Shown piece after piece: positions 9,023 through 18,136 of a stretch of DNA of 60,721 bases (within the stretch, counting starts at the first letter, position 1; each line of letters opens with the position of its first letter). The stretch spans positions 1 to 60,721 of the forward strand of contig JAALOD010000007.1 of NCBI GenBank assembly GCA_013372845.1, read 5' to 3'. Origin of the DNA: Candidatus Udaeobacter sp. GTDB lineage: Bacteria > Verrucomicrobiota > Verrucomicrobiia > Chthoniobacterales > UBA10450. The position numbers and the translations under genes were made by a program. The notes beneath the pieces are model-generated. The model saw only the letters and a list, made by a program, of their open reading frames with translations. It ran no database searches and was not told the DNA's origin.

Positions 9023-10536
9023 GCACTCTTGATACAGTCATTGCTTTCGCGGTGATCATGACTGTTCTCAGTCTGTTGATCACGATTATCGTGCAGATGG
9101 TCTCGGCCGCGTTTTCGCTTCGTGGCAAAAATTTAGCCAACGCCCTGGCTCTCACGTTTCAAACGATCGATCCGAACATCGGAGAGCACGCCCATTCGCT
9201 GGCCGCGCAGATTTTGCGCGACCCGATTTTCAGTGACTCTGTTTGGTGCAAAAAAAACCGACCCGCTCTTGACCCGAAAGCGCAAGCTCTCATTGCCGCT
9301 GAGCGAAAACAGAAGCAAGCGCAGCGAGAATTGGAGGAAAATCCGGGCGACGTCGCCAGGGACCGAGCCGTGACCGAAGCACGAGCTGAGGTCCAGAAGG
9401 CAAGGCTCAGTGTAGAAATCCCCGCCGTTAAGCCGAACCGAATGAAGCAGTGGAGGTTTTGGACATGGCCGTGGGGTGGAGGAACGCAACTCGGAAGCGC
9501 TATCCGCCCAGGCGAAGTTTACCGTGTCCTGTATGAGCTCGACGATATGAGCGAGACGGAAGCCGCTTTTCGCAACATTCCCCCGGAATTGGTTAGAAAG
9601 GCTGCGGATCTGATCGCAGCGTTGAAAGACTGGGATCATCCCGCCTTAGAATCGCAAGCTAAGCTTCGGGTGATCTCCAAAGTTTCGGAGTTGTTCAAAT
9701 CCGAGACGCAACAGCAGGCGGTGGTGAATTCGCTGGCGAACTTTGGCGCGACCGTGGAGCGCGCCACCACTCAAGCATATGATCGATTTCAGCGCTGGTT
9801 TGGCAGCGCTCAGGACCGTGCCGAACAATGGTTCCAGATGCACGTGCGCATCGTCACGATTGTTTTTGCAATCTTAACGGCATTTCTGCTGCAGCTGGAT
9901 ACCGGCGACATTTATCGCCAGTTGCACGATCAACCGAAACTGGTCGACGCGCTGGTCAAATCAGCGCCCGGCCTTGTGGAGCAAGGCGGAAAAATACTCG
10001 ATTCGACCGATACCTCTGCCTATCACGCTTATCTCTTCTGGTTAGAAAAGCATCCGTCTTTCGAGTTGAAGCCGCTTCCGGCGAGCGGAACGGCGAAAGC
10101 GTATCATGACGCTCTCGAGGCGCTGCTCAAAGAAAAGTCCGTTAAACCTGAGGACACCGCGGCCTGGCTGACTGAGTATGACGAACTTCAAACCAAAGGC
10201 GCAGAGGCATTCCTGCAGTCGCGACAGAAAACTGTCAACACCTTAAAGGATGACATTGAAAAAACTGGTTTTACGTTGGTGCCAGCGGGGTTCTTAGCGC
10301 GCTGGGACGATCCGCAGCGGTCGAGCGGATTTTGGTCCCGACTTCGGCAATTCTGGCCCCATTTGTTCGGTGTTCTTGCTACCGCCGGTCTGCTCACTCT
10401 CGGCGCTCCATTCTGGTTCAACCTGCTAAAGAACCTGATGAGTTTGAGACCGGCAGTTGCGAACCTGATCGAGAAGCGCCCGACCAGTGCGCCTGCCTTG
10501 CCGGCCACCCCGGCCACGCCGCCTTCTTCCAGTTAA
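9016..10536 (+). CDS. Membrane protein of unknown function with coiled coil
   Basis: 506 residues. A transmembrane helix lies near the N-terminus (IAFAVIMTVLSLLITIIVQMV), a second near residue 280 (IVTIVFAILTAFLLQL) and a third near 460 (VLATAGLLTLGAPFWFNLL). Between the first two is a charged, probably coiled-coil segment (about 90-135, rich in K/E/R). The tail is Pro/Ala-rich. No enzyme motif is visible. It overlaps the lipoprotein gene before it and is followed 28 bp later by a murein hydrolase gene, so the three form a likely operon acting at the cell envelope. I do not recognise the family. Confidence 0.75.
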   Translation: MLSTLDTVIAFAVIMTVLSLLITIIVQMVSAAFSLRGKNLANALALTFQTIDPNIGEHAHSLAAQILRDPIFSDSVWCKKNRPALDPKAQALIAAERKQKQAQRELEENPGDVARDRAVTEARAEVQKARLSVEIPAVKPNRMKQWRFWTWPWGGGTQLGSAIRPGEVYRVLYELDDMSETEAAFRNIPPELVRKAADLIAALKDWDHPALESQAKLRVISKVSELFKSETQQQAVVNSLANFGATVERATTQAYDRFQRWFGSAQDRAEQWFQMHVRIVTIVFAILTAFLLQLDTGDIYRQLHDQPKLVDALVKSAPGLVEQGGKILDSTDTSAYHAYLFWLEKHPSFELKPLPASGTAKAYHDALEALLKEKSVKPEDTAAWLTEYDELQTKGAEAFLQSRQKTVNTLKDDIEKTGFTLVPAGFLARWDDPQRSSGFWSRLRQFWPHLFGVLATAGLLTLGAPFWFNLLKNLMSLRPAVANLIEKRPTSAPALPATPATPPSSS

Positions 10537-10564
10537 AGTTGCAGTACGATAATGCGTCAAAATT

Positions 10565-12160
10565 ATGAAGACTAAAGAAGCCATCGAATGGTTCAAAAAG
10601 ACGTTTAATAAACATCTCCAAGCCGCTGTGCGCGGGACGCCGTTTAGCGTCGATATGCTGGCGGCCATTGCTCAGCAGGAGACCGGCTACATGTGGGCTC
10701 CTTTCGTGGCCAGGAGACTAAGTGTGAAAAAGATCCTCGCGCTGTGCGTAGGTGATACGCTCGACGCCGATAAGGGCCGTACCGCCTTTCCCAAGACAAA
10801 GTCCGAACTACTGGCCGCACCACGTGGGGACGAAATGTTTGCGATTGCGCGCCAGGCGCTCGAGGAAATGGCGCAATATGTTACCAGCTATGCGGGTGCT
10901 GTTCGCAACCCGGACAAGTTTTGCCATGGGTTCGGCATTTTCCAATACGACCTGCAGTACTTTAAAGAAGATCCCGCGGACCCAGCTTTTTTTCTGCGGA
11001 AGAAATGGGTGAATTTCGCGGCCTGCGCGGCCAAATGCGTCCAGGAACTAAGGGCCGCGATGAAAGGGCTAGGTTGGGCGAACAAGACAATGCTGACTGA
11101 CAAAGAGAAGATCTACGTTGCTATCGCTTATAATACAGGCAGCCGCCGGGTGGATACGCAAGGGGGTTTCAAGCAGGGACATGAATCGGACGGCAGATAT
11201 TACGGCGAAAACATCGCCGAGTACCTCGCGTTGGCGCAGAGCATTTCGCCCCGTGCCGCTGGATCGATAAGAAAAACCGTAGCGGCCGCCAGGCTGAAGC
11301 CGCCTGTTTCAGCCATGCCAGAGAAAGCTCACTCCCTATTGAGGTTTGGCGACGAGGGAGATGAAGTGAAGGTGCTGCAAGCTCTTCTGCAATCGCAGGG
11401 CTACTTTGCCGCGGCCGTGGGCGGCCATTTTCAGGACAAGACAAAACAGGCCGTGGTCTACTTTCAGCAAACGCATCTCGGTCGGGACGGGAAACCATTG
11501 GAAGTGGACGGAGAGGTTGGTGACGAGACCTGGTGGGCGCTGTACCATCCTAGTGGGCTGCCGCAGAGATCGCACATTCCGGCAGTTGTACCTGCTGGAT
11601 TGATGCCGATGCGAGCGAAGATTCTAAAGGTAGCGGCAGCGGAACATCAGGCCGACGTTCATGAGGACCCCGATGGAAGCAATTGGGGCGACGGCGTGAG
11701 TAAATACCTCGAGGAAGCCGGTTCACCGGCCGATTGTTGGTGCTGTTTTTTCTGGAGTTGGTGTGTGCATCGCGCGCTCGGCAAGCATCCTTTTGGCAAA
11801 CCGATGGGAAGCGTGTTAGCGACGTGGCAACAGGCGAAGATGAAAGGCTGGGCAATGGACAAAGGGGGTTACGCGCCCATTCCGGGCGATGCGTTTGTCA
11901 TGCTCTACAAAGACGATTCTGGAAAATTAAAAGGCACCGGTCACATCGGATTCGTACTTCGCGTCGACAAAGCAAAGAATGCGACCGTGTTCAATACCGT
12001 GGAAGGCAACTGCGGGAATCGCGTTAAGGTCGGACGTCGCGAGATGGATCAATCAACCCTAGTGGGATTCATCAATCAATATCCGCGGGAGAAAAAACCG
12101 AGACGCTGGGAGACCGGGCTGGTCAGGGCCGACGATGTCGGTGCCGAAGGGACGCGCTGA
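10565..12160 (+). CDS. Three-domain murein hydrolase (lysozyme-like, PG-binding, CHAP)
   Basis: 531 residues. The N-terminal ~230 residues look like a lytic transglycosylase-type domain: AIAQQETGYMW with the likely catalytic Glu, GFGIFQYDLQYF and VAIAYNTGS. A PG_binding_1 domain follows (about 256-330, LLRFGDEGDEVKVLQALL...VDGEVGDETWWAL). The C-terminal part resembles a CHAP amidase/endopeptidase, with Cys in PADCWCCFFWSWC, His in GTGHIGFVLRV and the VEGNCG region. No signal peptide is seen, so export would need a holin, a CIS-type lysis route or another pathway. It is the last gene of the lipoprotein/membrane protein operon and lies about 2 kb from the eCIS locus. A role in particle release is possible but only inferred. 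Confidence 0.75.
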   Translation: MKTKEAIEWFKKTFNKHLQAAVRGTPFSVDMLAAIAQQETGYMWAPFVARRLSVKKILALCVGDTLDADKGRTAFPKTKSELLAAPRGDEMFAIARQALEEMAQYVTSYAGAVRNPDKFCHGFGIFQYDLQYFKEDPADPAFFLRKKWVNFAACAAKCVQELRAAMKGLGWANKTMLTDKEKIYVAIAYNTGSRRVDTQGGFKQGHESDGRYYGENIAEYLALAQSISPRAAGSIRKTVAAARLKPPVSAMPEKAHSLLRFGDEGDEVKVLQALLQSQGYFAAAVGGHFQDKTKQAVVYFQQTHLGRDGKPLEVDGEVGDETWWALYHPSGLPQRSHIPAVVPAGLMPMRAKILKVAAAEHQADVHEDPDGSNWGDGVSKYLEEAGSPADCWCCFFWSWCVHRALGKHPFGKPMGSVLATWQQAKMKGWAMDKGGYAPIPGDAFVMLYKDDSGKLKGTGHIGFVLRVDKAKNATVFNTVEGNCGNRVKVGRREMDQSTLVGFINQYPREKKPRRWETGLVRADDVGAEGTR

Positions 12161-12340
12161 TCTAGAAATGGAACAGGCAGGTCAGAATAGTTGGCAGGCG
12201 AGCAGTTCGCGGAAAGGTAATCGCATCCGTCGCAACGGAATCCCATAGGCAATCTCGAGGTCAACTCGCCAGTGTTCCATTCCTCGAGACCGATACGCGT
12301 TGCATAAGACATTTGGTCGGCCGCTGGCACTCTTCCGTAT

Positions 12341-13107
12341 CTACACATTTTCAAGCTCACGGATGGTCCAGAAGTCGTCTGCCAGGTTGTCGTCCGAGAT
12401 GTAGTCGTACGGCATCGTGAAGTAACCCTTGATGCCCCAGTTCCTGCCCCAGGAGTTGCGGACAAGCGCACGTTTGGCTGAGTCGTCGTAGCCCACGGCC
12501 ATCACGGCGTGGCCGCCAAGTTGTTTTTCACCTCGCTTGGGGAGGTTCAACTTGCCGGTGCCGGCAACCTCCTCGGACTCGAATGCCTCATAAACTGAGA
12601 AACCGAAAACAAACGGGTAACCTTCAGCGAGGCATTGACGCATCTGCTGCAAACTGATGATCCGATGATAAGAGGTAACCTGATGATCGGCCGCCTGCTT
12701 GTAGCACGCCGGCGACGGTTTCTGGGTGAACTTAGCAATCGTGTAAGGCCATTTCCTCTCACTGCAGACGCCAAGTTTAACGAGCGATTTGACGCCGTCG
12801 CGAATCATGGCTCCCGCATCGTCGTTGATCGTGCCTTCCATCGCGCGTTCGTTGTAGTAAATGAATAGCCGGCTCAGATTGGTGACCGCGTGACCGGCTT
12901 TCTTTCTGAGGAATTCCAGGTTGCCAACCAACGCGTTGGCTGTGCAACTGCCGAGTTGCCCCTGGTCTTCCACTCGCGAACAGCCCGCCCTCAAATCCAC
13001 CTTTGGTGGCAGCTGGGTGGCGCAGCGATGGCGCTGTAGAGTTGGTCTCGATAGTCGGGCCGGTCGGGCACCCACCCGTACCAGGCATTCACTTTTGATG
13101 TTCGCAT
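12341..13107 (-). CDS. Papain-like (C1) cysteine protease, one frameshift
   Basis: The domain is clear: [21 protein letters not shown] carries the oxyanion Gln and catalytic Cys, [12 protein letters not shown] carries the catalytic His, and [15 protein letters not shown] carries the Asn. There is no classic signal peptide or pro-region. The true start is the ATG at 13107 ([21 protein letters not shown]), preceded by a strong AAAGGAG ribosome-binding site. The frame then slips near 13030 before [11 protein letters not shown]. One added base restores a continuous ~255-residue protein of the family that begins YGW-PD-PD-RD. Just upstream, in the leader, lies a ~210-nt structured element shared with the sigma-54-type regulator gene at 41.8 kb. 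Confidence 0.8.
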
Positions 13108-13154
13108 ATTATCTCCTTTGGTTGCTGTTTTGTGTTGAAGCCGATATCCGTTGA

Positions 13155-13370
13155 ATTGTTGACTGCAATCCAGTTCCGCGGGGAACCAAGAACCGTTATT
13201 GCCGCGAGAGTCTTTCGACTTACGGACTCGCGTCCTATGGTTTGGAGTTCCAGTTGGAATTGGAGATCGCGCTAAGCGGCGTTTCCGGCGAACGTCCAGC
13301 ACCCTCGCGCTTCTCAGCACGACCCGACACGCATTGGAACGTCGGCTGACGTAATCAGCGAAATCTTTGC
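13155..13370 (-). ncRNA. Structured leader element, copy A
   Basis: About 210 nt, non-coding, ending 47 nt before the papain-like gene start and in sense orientation with it. It aligns along its length with 41785-41998. In the sense strand a long hairpin forms from GCAAT and ATTGC enclosing CGGTTC and GAACTG. Upstream is CGCGAG...CTCGCG, enclosing AGTC-GAAA-GACT with a GNRA-type tetraloop. A third small hairpin is TTCCA...TGGAA. A conserved TGATTACGTC lies at the 5' end. The outer pair of the second stem is C-G here and A-U in copy B, a compensatory change. A riboswitch-like leader, a small RNA or a repeat family are all possible. Confidence 0.55.
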
Positions 13371-13408
13371 AACGTCCCTGTAAACTTGTCGAGCTTTTTC
13401 TGTGTACG

Positions 13409-13552
13409 TTATTGGTCATGGAACAGAAATAGTCGAACTGATCGGTGTACGGCATCGAACCAAGATAGCTCGCGCTCTCGGCCATCTTTTCGTGATTGCG
13501 ATGCAGATATCCGAAAAACCGGCTTGAGCTTGCGCACGATCTCACCTTCGAT
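13409..13552 (-). pseudogene. nuoD fragment
   Basis: About 140 bp encoding [36 protein letters not shown], preceded in another frame by [10 protein letters not shown]. It matches residues of the intact nuoD at 43770-44936 ([19 protein letters not shown]...), in the same orientation and with roughly four-fifths of bases identical. There is no start, no rest of the gene, and one extra T in the GTTTTTCGG run. It is a diverged piece, so either an old duplication or a fragment of another complex I cluster. It sits directly 5' of leader element copy A. Confidence 0.8.
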
Positions 13553-13676
13553 TCACAGGATGGCGCCCGGTCCTATATCGGCACCGATTGCAGAAGCATT
13601 CCGCTGAACGAAGCGAACATGAATCTTGGCTTTCTCGACGGTGGCACCGCAGCCCATGAATTCGGCGAGTGGTCCC
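13551..13676 (+). pseudogene. Zinc metallopeptidase fragment
   Basis: The plus strand reads [41 protein letters not shown]. The pattern G(T)AAHEFGH is the zinc site of matrixin/astacin-like peptidases. Here the last His is lost (HEFGE), and the similarity stops at once. Flanking sequence on both sides belongs to other remnants, so this is a broken piece only. Confidence 0.55.
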
Positions 13677-13890
13677 TGGCGAATACCTTGTTCAGGTTTG
13701 CCATTAAAATCGCGCCAACGAGATGGGCAAATACTCGATCAAAGTCGTTCAGAGCTGATCGGACAAGGACGCGGGGCGGTAAGGGAACATCAGACCAGAC
13801 CACCTTGTCGCGCGCCCTTAGGCTTATGGCGCGCAAGAATAAGTCTGACTCGCTAGTGGAATAAATTGAGGGGACGATGTGCGTGCGCTA

Positions 13891-14350
13891 ATGAGCACTT
13901 TGTTTTCACCCGATTCTATATTTCCTCCAGCGATTTCTGCGCTCAGGTGGCTACTATAAAGGCGATATTGACGGGCTTATCGGACCAAAGACGCCGGCGG
14001 CGTTAAGCGAGTTTGAAGTTGATACACAACAGGTCGCGAACGAGATCGGATCGTTCGATAAACGGACTGAAGCAAGCATTCGGACAATGCTCATGCCGAC
14101 GCAGTGCGCGGCGCGCAGGTTCAAGAAAAACATCGCGAAGGCTGGGTTAAGTCAACGTTTCATTGTACGCGTTCTCTCCGGCACGTTGCGCCGAAAAGGT
14201 GATCGAGGCGAGACGCGAGGAGTTACCCGAGAATGTAAATGCTTTCCACATTCGGAAAGCGGCTCGCCGAGTCCTGAGCTGGGACCGGGCTGCGCGAATC
14301 GGCAAATTGCTTATTTCTCCTCTGAAACGCGATGTCAACCGCAATTAGAC
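13891..14350 (+). pseudogene. Peptidoglycan-binding / M15-peptidase-like remnant
   Basis: An ATG at 13891 opens a short frame, and a one-base shift near 13920 gives FLQRFLRSGGYYKGDIDGLIGPKTPAAL, a typical PG_binding_1 repeat. It is followed by DKRTEASIRTM, then a segment ending VRVLSGTL, which resembles the start of an M15-type peptidoglycan peptidase (usually ...RIISGTRTY). After about 14190 the similarity ends. A different frame then reads EKVIEARREELPENVNAF up to a stop at 14348, possibly the tail of an unrelated gene. It is a truncated, joined remnant. Confidence 0.5.
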
Positions 14351-14414
14351 TAGAATGACGCAATGAGGTAGATATTTTTAATTGAGGCCGAATCCTGGTT
14401 AGGGTCGCGTTCGA

Positions 14415-14942
14415 TCATCCTGGTGACGTCTTCCGGAATTTCGCCAATTGCGCCTGCACCTTGTCGAGCGCCTTCACTTCTGAAGCAACCGCGGCAGCCT
14501 GCTCTTTCGAGGCGGTTTTCGCCGCCGCCGCCCCGCCGGAGAAGACTTCTTTTAGCTCAGGCGAGCGGCGGAGAAATTCCTTCGCTTGATTGCTCTTCAA
14601 CCAGATCGCCACGCGATCGCTTTCCTCAGCCGAGTGCGCCACGCGCTCTTTTAAGACAGCCCGTAACGTCGACATCGCTTCCTCGCTTTGGCGCAACAGT
14701 TCCTCCGTGAGGCCGCGTGAAGGAGTAAATGATTCGTCGGCCGCAAGGACGAACTCATCGGGAACCAGGATCGGGGTTCCCTCTTTCAAATTGCTAATCT
14801 GGCTGAGCTGCGGATTCAAGCGGAGCAAGGCCACTTCCATTTCGGCGTTGGTCGTTTTCTTTGTTTTATTTGACGGCTCTGCGAGCAAACGTTTCGCGAG
14901 CGTCTTGACGGTTTTTTCTCCTTTTAGTTCTGCGATGTTCAT
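14415..14942 (-). CDS. Small LysM-like protein at the end of the eCIS operon
   Basis: 175 residues, last gene of the eCIS operon. The ATG at 14942 has a strong GGAGGAG ribosome-binding site. The middle contains LNPQLSQISNLKEGTPILVPDEF, which fits the second half of a LysM fold (N-P-x-I/L...G-x-x-I-x-V/I-P). The N-terminal 30 residues could supply its first half. The rest is predicted helical and Ala/Glu/Lys-rich. Small LysM-like proteins occur in CIS baseplates, but the position after the fibre-like genes could also mean an accessory or chaperone role. Function uncertain. Confidence 0.6.
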   Translation of the reverse strand: MNIAELKGEKTVKTLAKRLLAEPSNKTKKTTNAEMEVALLRLNPQLSQISNLKEGTPILVPDEFVLAADESFTPSRGLTEELLRQSEEAMSTLRAVLKERVAHSAEESDRVAIWLKSNQAKEFLRRSPELKEVFSGGAAAAKTASKEQAAAVASEVKALDKVQAQLAKFRKTSPG

Positions 14943-14974
14943 AATGACTCCTCCAAATTGCGTTCAGTTTTTAG

Positions 14975-17900
14975 TTAGGCTCCGATGACATTGAGTGGTT
15001 GCCAGGGTGCGCTGAGCGCCGCGCCGTTAACCATGATCGGTCCGCCGACGATATTGCCAAGGACCGTCAGGGCTTTCGCGTTACCGAGTTTCAGGTCGAG
15101 CGATCGGGCGTTCCGGCCGCACTCGACGCGATTCTCCGCAGCAATTACCGCCTCCGCGGTGACCTCGACCACGGCCGCCACTTTTTCGCTCGCGCACGCA
15201 CATTGATTGTCGCTGAAGCGGCAACTGCCCGTGATTACGACCTCGGTCAACGGGCCCCGCCCGTAACCGTGGCAGGTATTGTTGACCACTCCGGCGCGCA
15301 CCGCCGCGGCGCTCGCCGCCAGACTGCTGATCGCATTTACCTGCCCCTGGGTGGAAAGATTCGTGAAGCCCGCGCGTTGCAACTTGCCCGCTGGCTCGCT
15401 CGAGAGCCCCAAAATGCGGACCGCTTCCCACGGCGAGTTGTCATCGTTAGGCGTGAGCTGACGGCGAATCAGATTGGCTGCTATATCGATATGAGCGAGC
15501 GGGCCGACAACGAGGACACCGGCCGCGGGATTCTGGAAGTCGGTGGGTGGAGCGACGTTGGTAATCGTATTCTCGCTGACCCGGAGATCGAGGCTCGTGT
15601 CCGCGCGGATGCCGGCGATCACGGCGGCGAGTGAGGCTTGGTGGCCGACGCCGCTGATTGCGTTCTCAGAGACAGCACCCGCGAAAACGTTCCGCAAATG
15701 AATGGCGGCCAACTCGCCTCCCGTCGTCGCCTCGGCGGTTCCGTTGGCAATATTGATCAACTCGTTAGCCATGACGCTCATGCTACCGGCCGCGCTTCCG
15801 GGGAGCATGATCAGGCCGTTGCCTGTGATTGCGTTCAACACGTTGCGCTCGATTTTGGCGGAGACCAGGAGCATCTCGATCGCGATCCCGTTTGCCCGCA
15901 AGCCTTGGAGACGATTACCGCTCACGACGATCGGAGTCAGGGCGAGTGCGAGCAGGCCCGTCACCAGGCGGATGCCATTTTGCGGATCCGCTCCGACGTT
16001 CGCGACGCGATTGTCGGCGATGCGAACTCCGCCCGTACCGACGACGATGCCGTCGCCTTTCTCGGGCGTAATCGTGTTGCCGGTGATTTCCAGTTCTGGA
16101 AGTGCGAAGCCAGTTATGGAGATGCCCGCGACACCGGTGCCGAAGATGAAGTTGCGCGCGACAACGGTGTCACTCGTGTAGTAACTGGACCCGGCGAGCT
16201 GAATGCCGCTTTTGTTGCATTGCAGCAAGTTGCGCTCGCAGTAAAAGCTCCCGAGAAGAAGCGCGCCGTCATCGTTCCCTTTCGGCGCGAATGTGACCCC
16301 CGATTGTGCGCGGAAGAAGTTATCGCGGATTTTGGTTAGGAGCAGAAAACCGGCTTCGAGCAGGAGCCCGGCGGCCGGTCCATTACCTTCGCCCGGCGGA
16401 CCAATGATCACGCGCTCAACCGTCGTGCCGATGGAATTGCTCAGCCGAATGCCAGGCCCGCTTGTCGTGCCTGCGATGGTATGAATCGTCAGGTAATCGA
16501 GTGTGCACCATTGCGTCTGCTGAATGATGAACGCCGCATTCGCACGAGGCGCGATGATGACGGTGGCCGCGCCCTGCCCGCGAATCCGCACACCAAATGC
16601 GCCGGTCAGCTGCACCGGTTTCTCGACGAGATTGAAAACACCCGGCCCGAGACAAATGGTGCCGCCGCTCTTGAGCAGTTGATTTACAGCCTGTTGGATA
16701 GTGAAGGCGCCCTGATTGTGTTGTTCCGCGGAAACGCAAATTGTGCAATCGCAGCTCTCACCTTTTCCATCGAACGATGGCGGCCAGAAAGTGCGGCAAT
16801 TGATCACCACATCTGGAAACGTGATAATGGCGAGCCGACAATAATGATGATGCACTCCACGCGGGGGCGCCGCGTCCAACTCTTCGACCGAGGCGTCCGC
16901 AGTCCGCGCCACAAAGATCCAGTAATCTCCAGAGCGAAATGCGCCGTCATCGGGCTCCGTGGTGAAAGTGACCTCGACACCGTCCTCCAAAATGAACGGC
17001 GTGCCGGAGGCGGGAACCTCGATCACGGCCGGTCCGCTGGAATCCTGGTCCCATCGCTTAATCCGCGTGTGCCGCGCTGGATCGGTCAGGTTTTGTCCAT
17101 CGACGGGGAAAAGGCCGGCAGTTAACGCGGTCTTGAGCGTTATGGTGCGACTGGAATCATCCACTGAATCGATCTGCCTGATCTCGCCCGGTTCTCCGGT
17201 GAATTCGCGCCAGTCATCAGCGATCTCAACCCAGTCACCGGGGCTAAAGCGACGCACCGAATCCCAGACCGCGCGATTGGCTGTCAAAGTCAGATCGCCT
17301 TCGATTGCACTCACGCCGCTCGCGACGGATGCGTTCTCGCGCGACCATTTGAAAGTGGCGGTTCCAATTTCGCCGCGGTCATGTATCTCGACGCGATAGG
17401 TCCGATTCTCGAGCCCGCGGTAACCACCGCTCGGCGGAATGAGGCACGGATCGGCGGATGTGGCTACTCCCACCGCCTTGGTCGTTAGGCGACCGGCCGA
17501 CGGCTGGATGATATCGAGCCAACCTTTCAATTGCTCGTCTGGAGTTGCGCAAGTGGCTCCGTCGCCCACGTTGGGTAATACGCGAACCTGCCAGGCGGTT
17601 TGGAGCCGTGAAGTCGTATCTACCCCAACTGCGTTCTCAATCAGGTCCGGGTTTTCAACGGCGGTGACTTCGCGCTCCCAAACGTCGACATAAACCAGGT
17701 GCGGTCCGCCGGTTTTCGGCAACTGTAACTTCTCTGGTAAATCTGCCTGATTTTTGACCTTCGGAAAATACGGTTGTTTCTCATAGGGAAGCGGATCGAC
17801 CCCGCGGGATTCAGCGAGAATCGCGTCGAATTCCAAATCGCCCGCACCGTGATTCTCCGCCTGAAGGCCATGGACGTAGATGCGACCGCGTCCGATCGTC

Positions 17901-18118
17901 ATCTTGCCACCGCTTAGTTGAAGTTCGAAACCGGCAGGCGTTTCCAACGGCACAACGCAGCGCCCAATGATATCGATCGTCTCTGAGCGCCAGTGGCGGT
18001 CGAGAATTTCGTTCCATTCATTCCAATCCGCATCCAATTGGACGCGGCCCTGTTGCATCAGCACGCTGGTGAAATCATTGGCGGGGTTAAAGCGTTGCCG
18101 ACTGATGTCTGAGCTCAT
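14975..18118 (-). CDS. DUF6519 / right-handed beta-helix protein of eCIS
   Basis: 1047 residues. The N-terminus MSSDISRQRFNPANDFTSVLMQQGRVQLDADWNEW is the hallmark of the DUF6519 family found in eCIS loci. From about residue 460 (a segment starting FTIQQAVNQLLKSGG) to the end are repeated short units with I-x-x-N-x-I, G-I-x-I and V-x-x-N, typical of a right-handed parallel beta-helix, the fold of many tail spikes and pectate lyases. I infer an exposed, fibre-like or decorating subunit. It lies 18 bp after the P2 gpI-like gene and before the LysM-like gene. No catalytic residues are assigned. Much of the sequence is low-complexity for hydrophobic repeats, so domain borders are approximate. Confidence 0.75.
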   Translation of the reverse strand: MSSDISRQRFNPANDFTSVLMQQGRVQLDADWNEWNEILDRHWRSETIDIIGRCVVPLETPAGFELQLSGGKMTIGRGRIYVHGLQAENHGAGDLEFDAILAESRGVDPLPYEKQPYFPKVKNQADLPEKLQLPKTGGPHLVYVDVWEREVTAVENPDLIENAVGVDTTSRLQTAWQVRVLPNVGDGATCATPDEQLKGWLDIIQPSAGRLTTKAVGVATSADPCLIPPSGGYRGLENRTYRVEIHDRGEIGTATFKWSRENASVASGVSAIEGDLTLTANRAVWDSVRRFSPGDWVEIADDWREFTGEPGEIRQIDSVDDSSRTITLKTALTAGLFPVDGQNLTDPARHTRIKRWDQDSSGPAVIEVPASGTPFILEDGVEVTFTTEPDDGAFRSGDYWIFVARTADASVEELDAAPPRGVHHHYCRLAIITFPDVVINCRTFWPPSFDGKGESCDCTICVSAEQHNQGAFTIQQAVNQLLKSGGTICLGPGVFNLVEKPVQLTGAFGVRIRGQGAATVIIAPRANAAFIIQQTQWCTLDYLTIHTIAGTTSGPGIRLSNSIGTTVERVIIGPPGEGNGPAAGLLLEAGFLLLTKIRDNFFRAQSGVTFAPKGNDDGALLLGSFYCERNLLQCNKSGIQLAGSSYYTSDTVVARNFIFGTGVAGISITGFALPELEITGNTITPEKGDGIVVGTGGVRIADNRVANVGADPQNGIRLVTGLLALALTPIVVSGNRLQGLRANGIAIEMLLVSAKIERNVLNAITGNGLIMLPGSAAGSMSVMANELINIANGTAEATTGGELAAIHLRNVFAGAVSENAISGVGHQASLAAVIAGIRADTSLDLRVSENTITNVAPPTDFQNPAAGVLVVGPLAHIDIAANLIRRQLTPNDDNSPWEAVRILGLSSEPAGKLQRAGFTNLSTQGQVNAISSLAASAAAVRAGVVNNTCHGYGRGPLTEVVITGSCRFSDNQCACASEKVAAVVEVTAEAVIAAENRVECGRNARSLDLKLGNAKALTVLGNIVGGPIMVNGAALSAPWQPLNVIGA

Positions 18119-18136
18119 AGGAGTTTTGTGGGTTCG

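Noticed and set aside
13496-13864. Intact plus-strand gene of 122 residues
   Set aside because: It joins antisense nuoD sequence, a metallopeptidase piece and non-conserved sequence; it is a chance frame over remnants.
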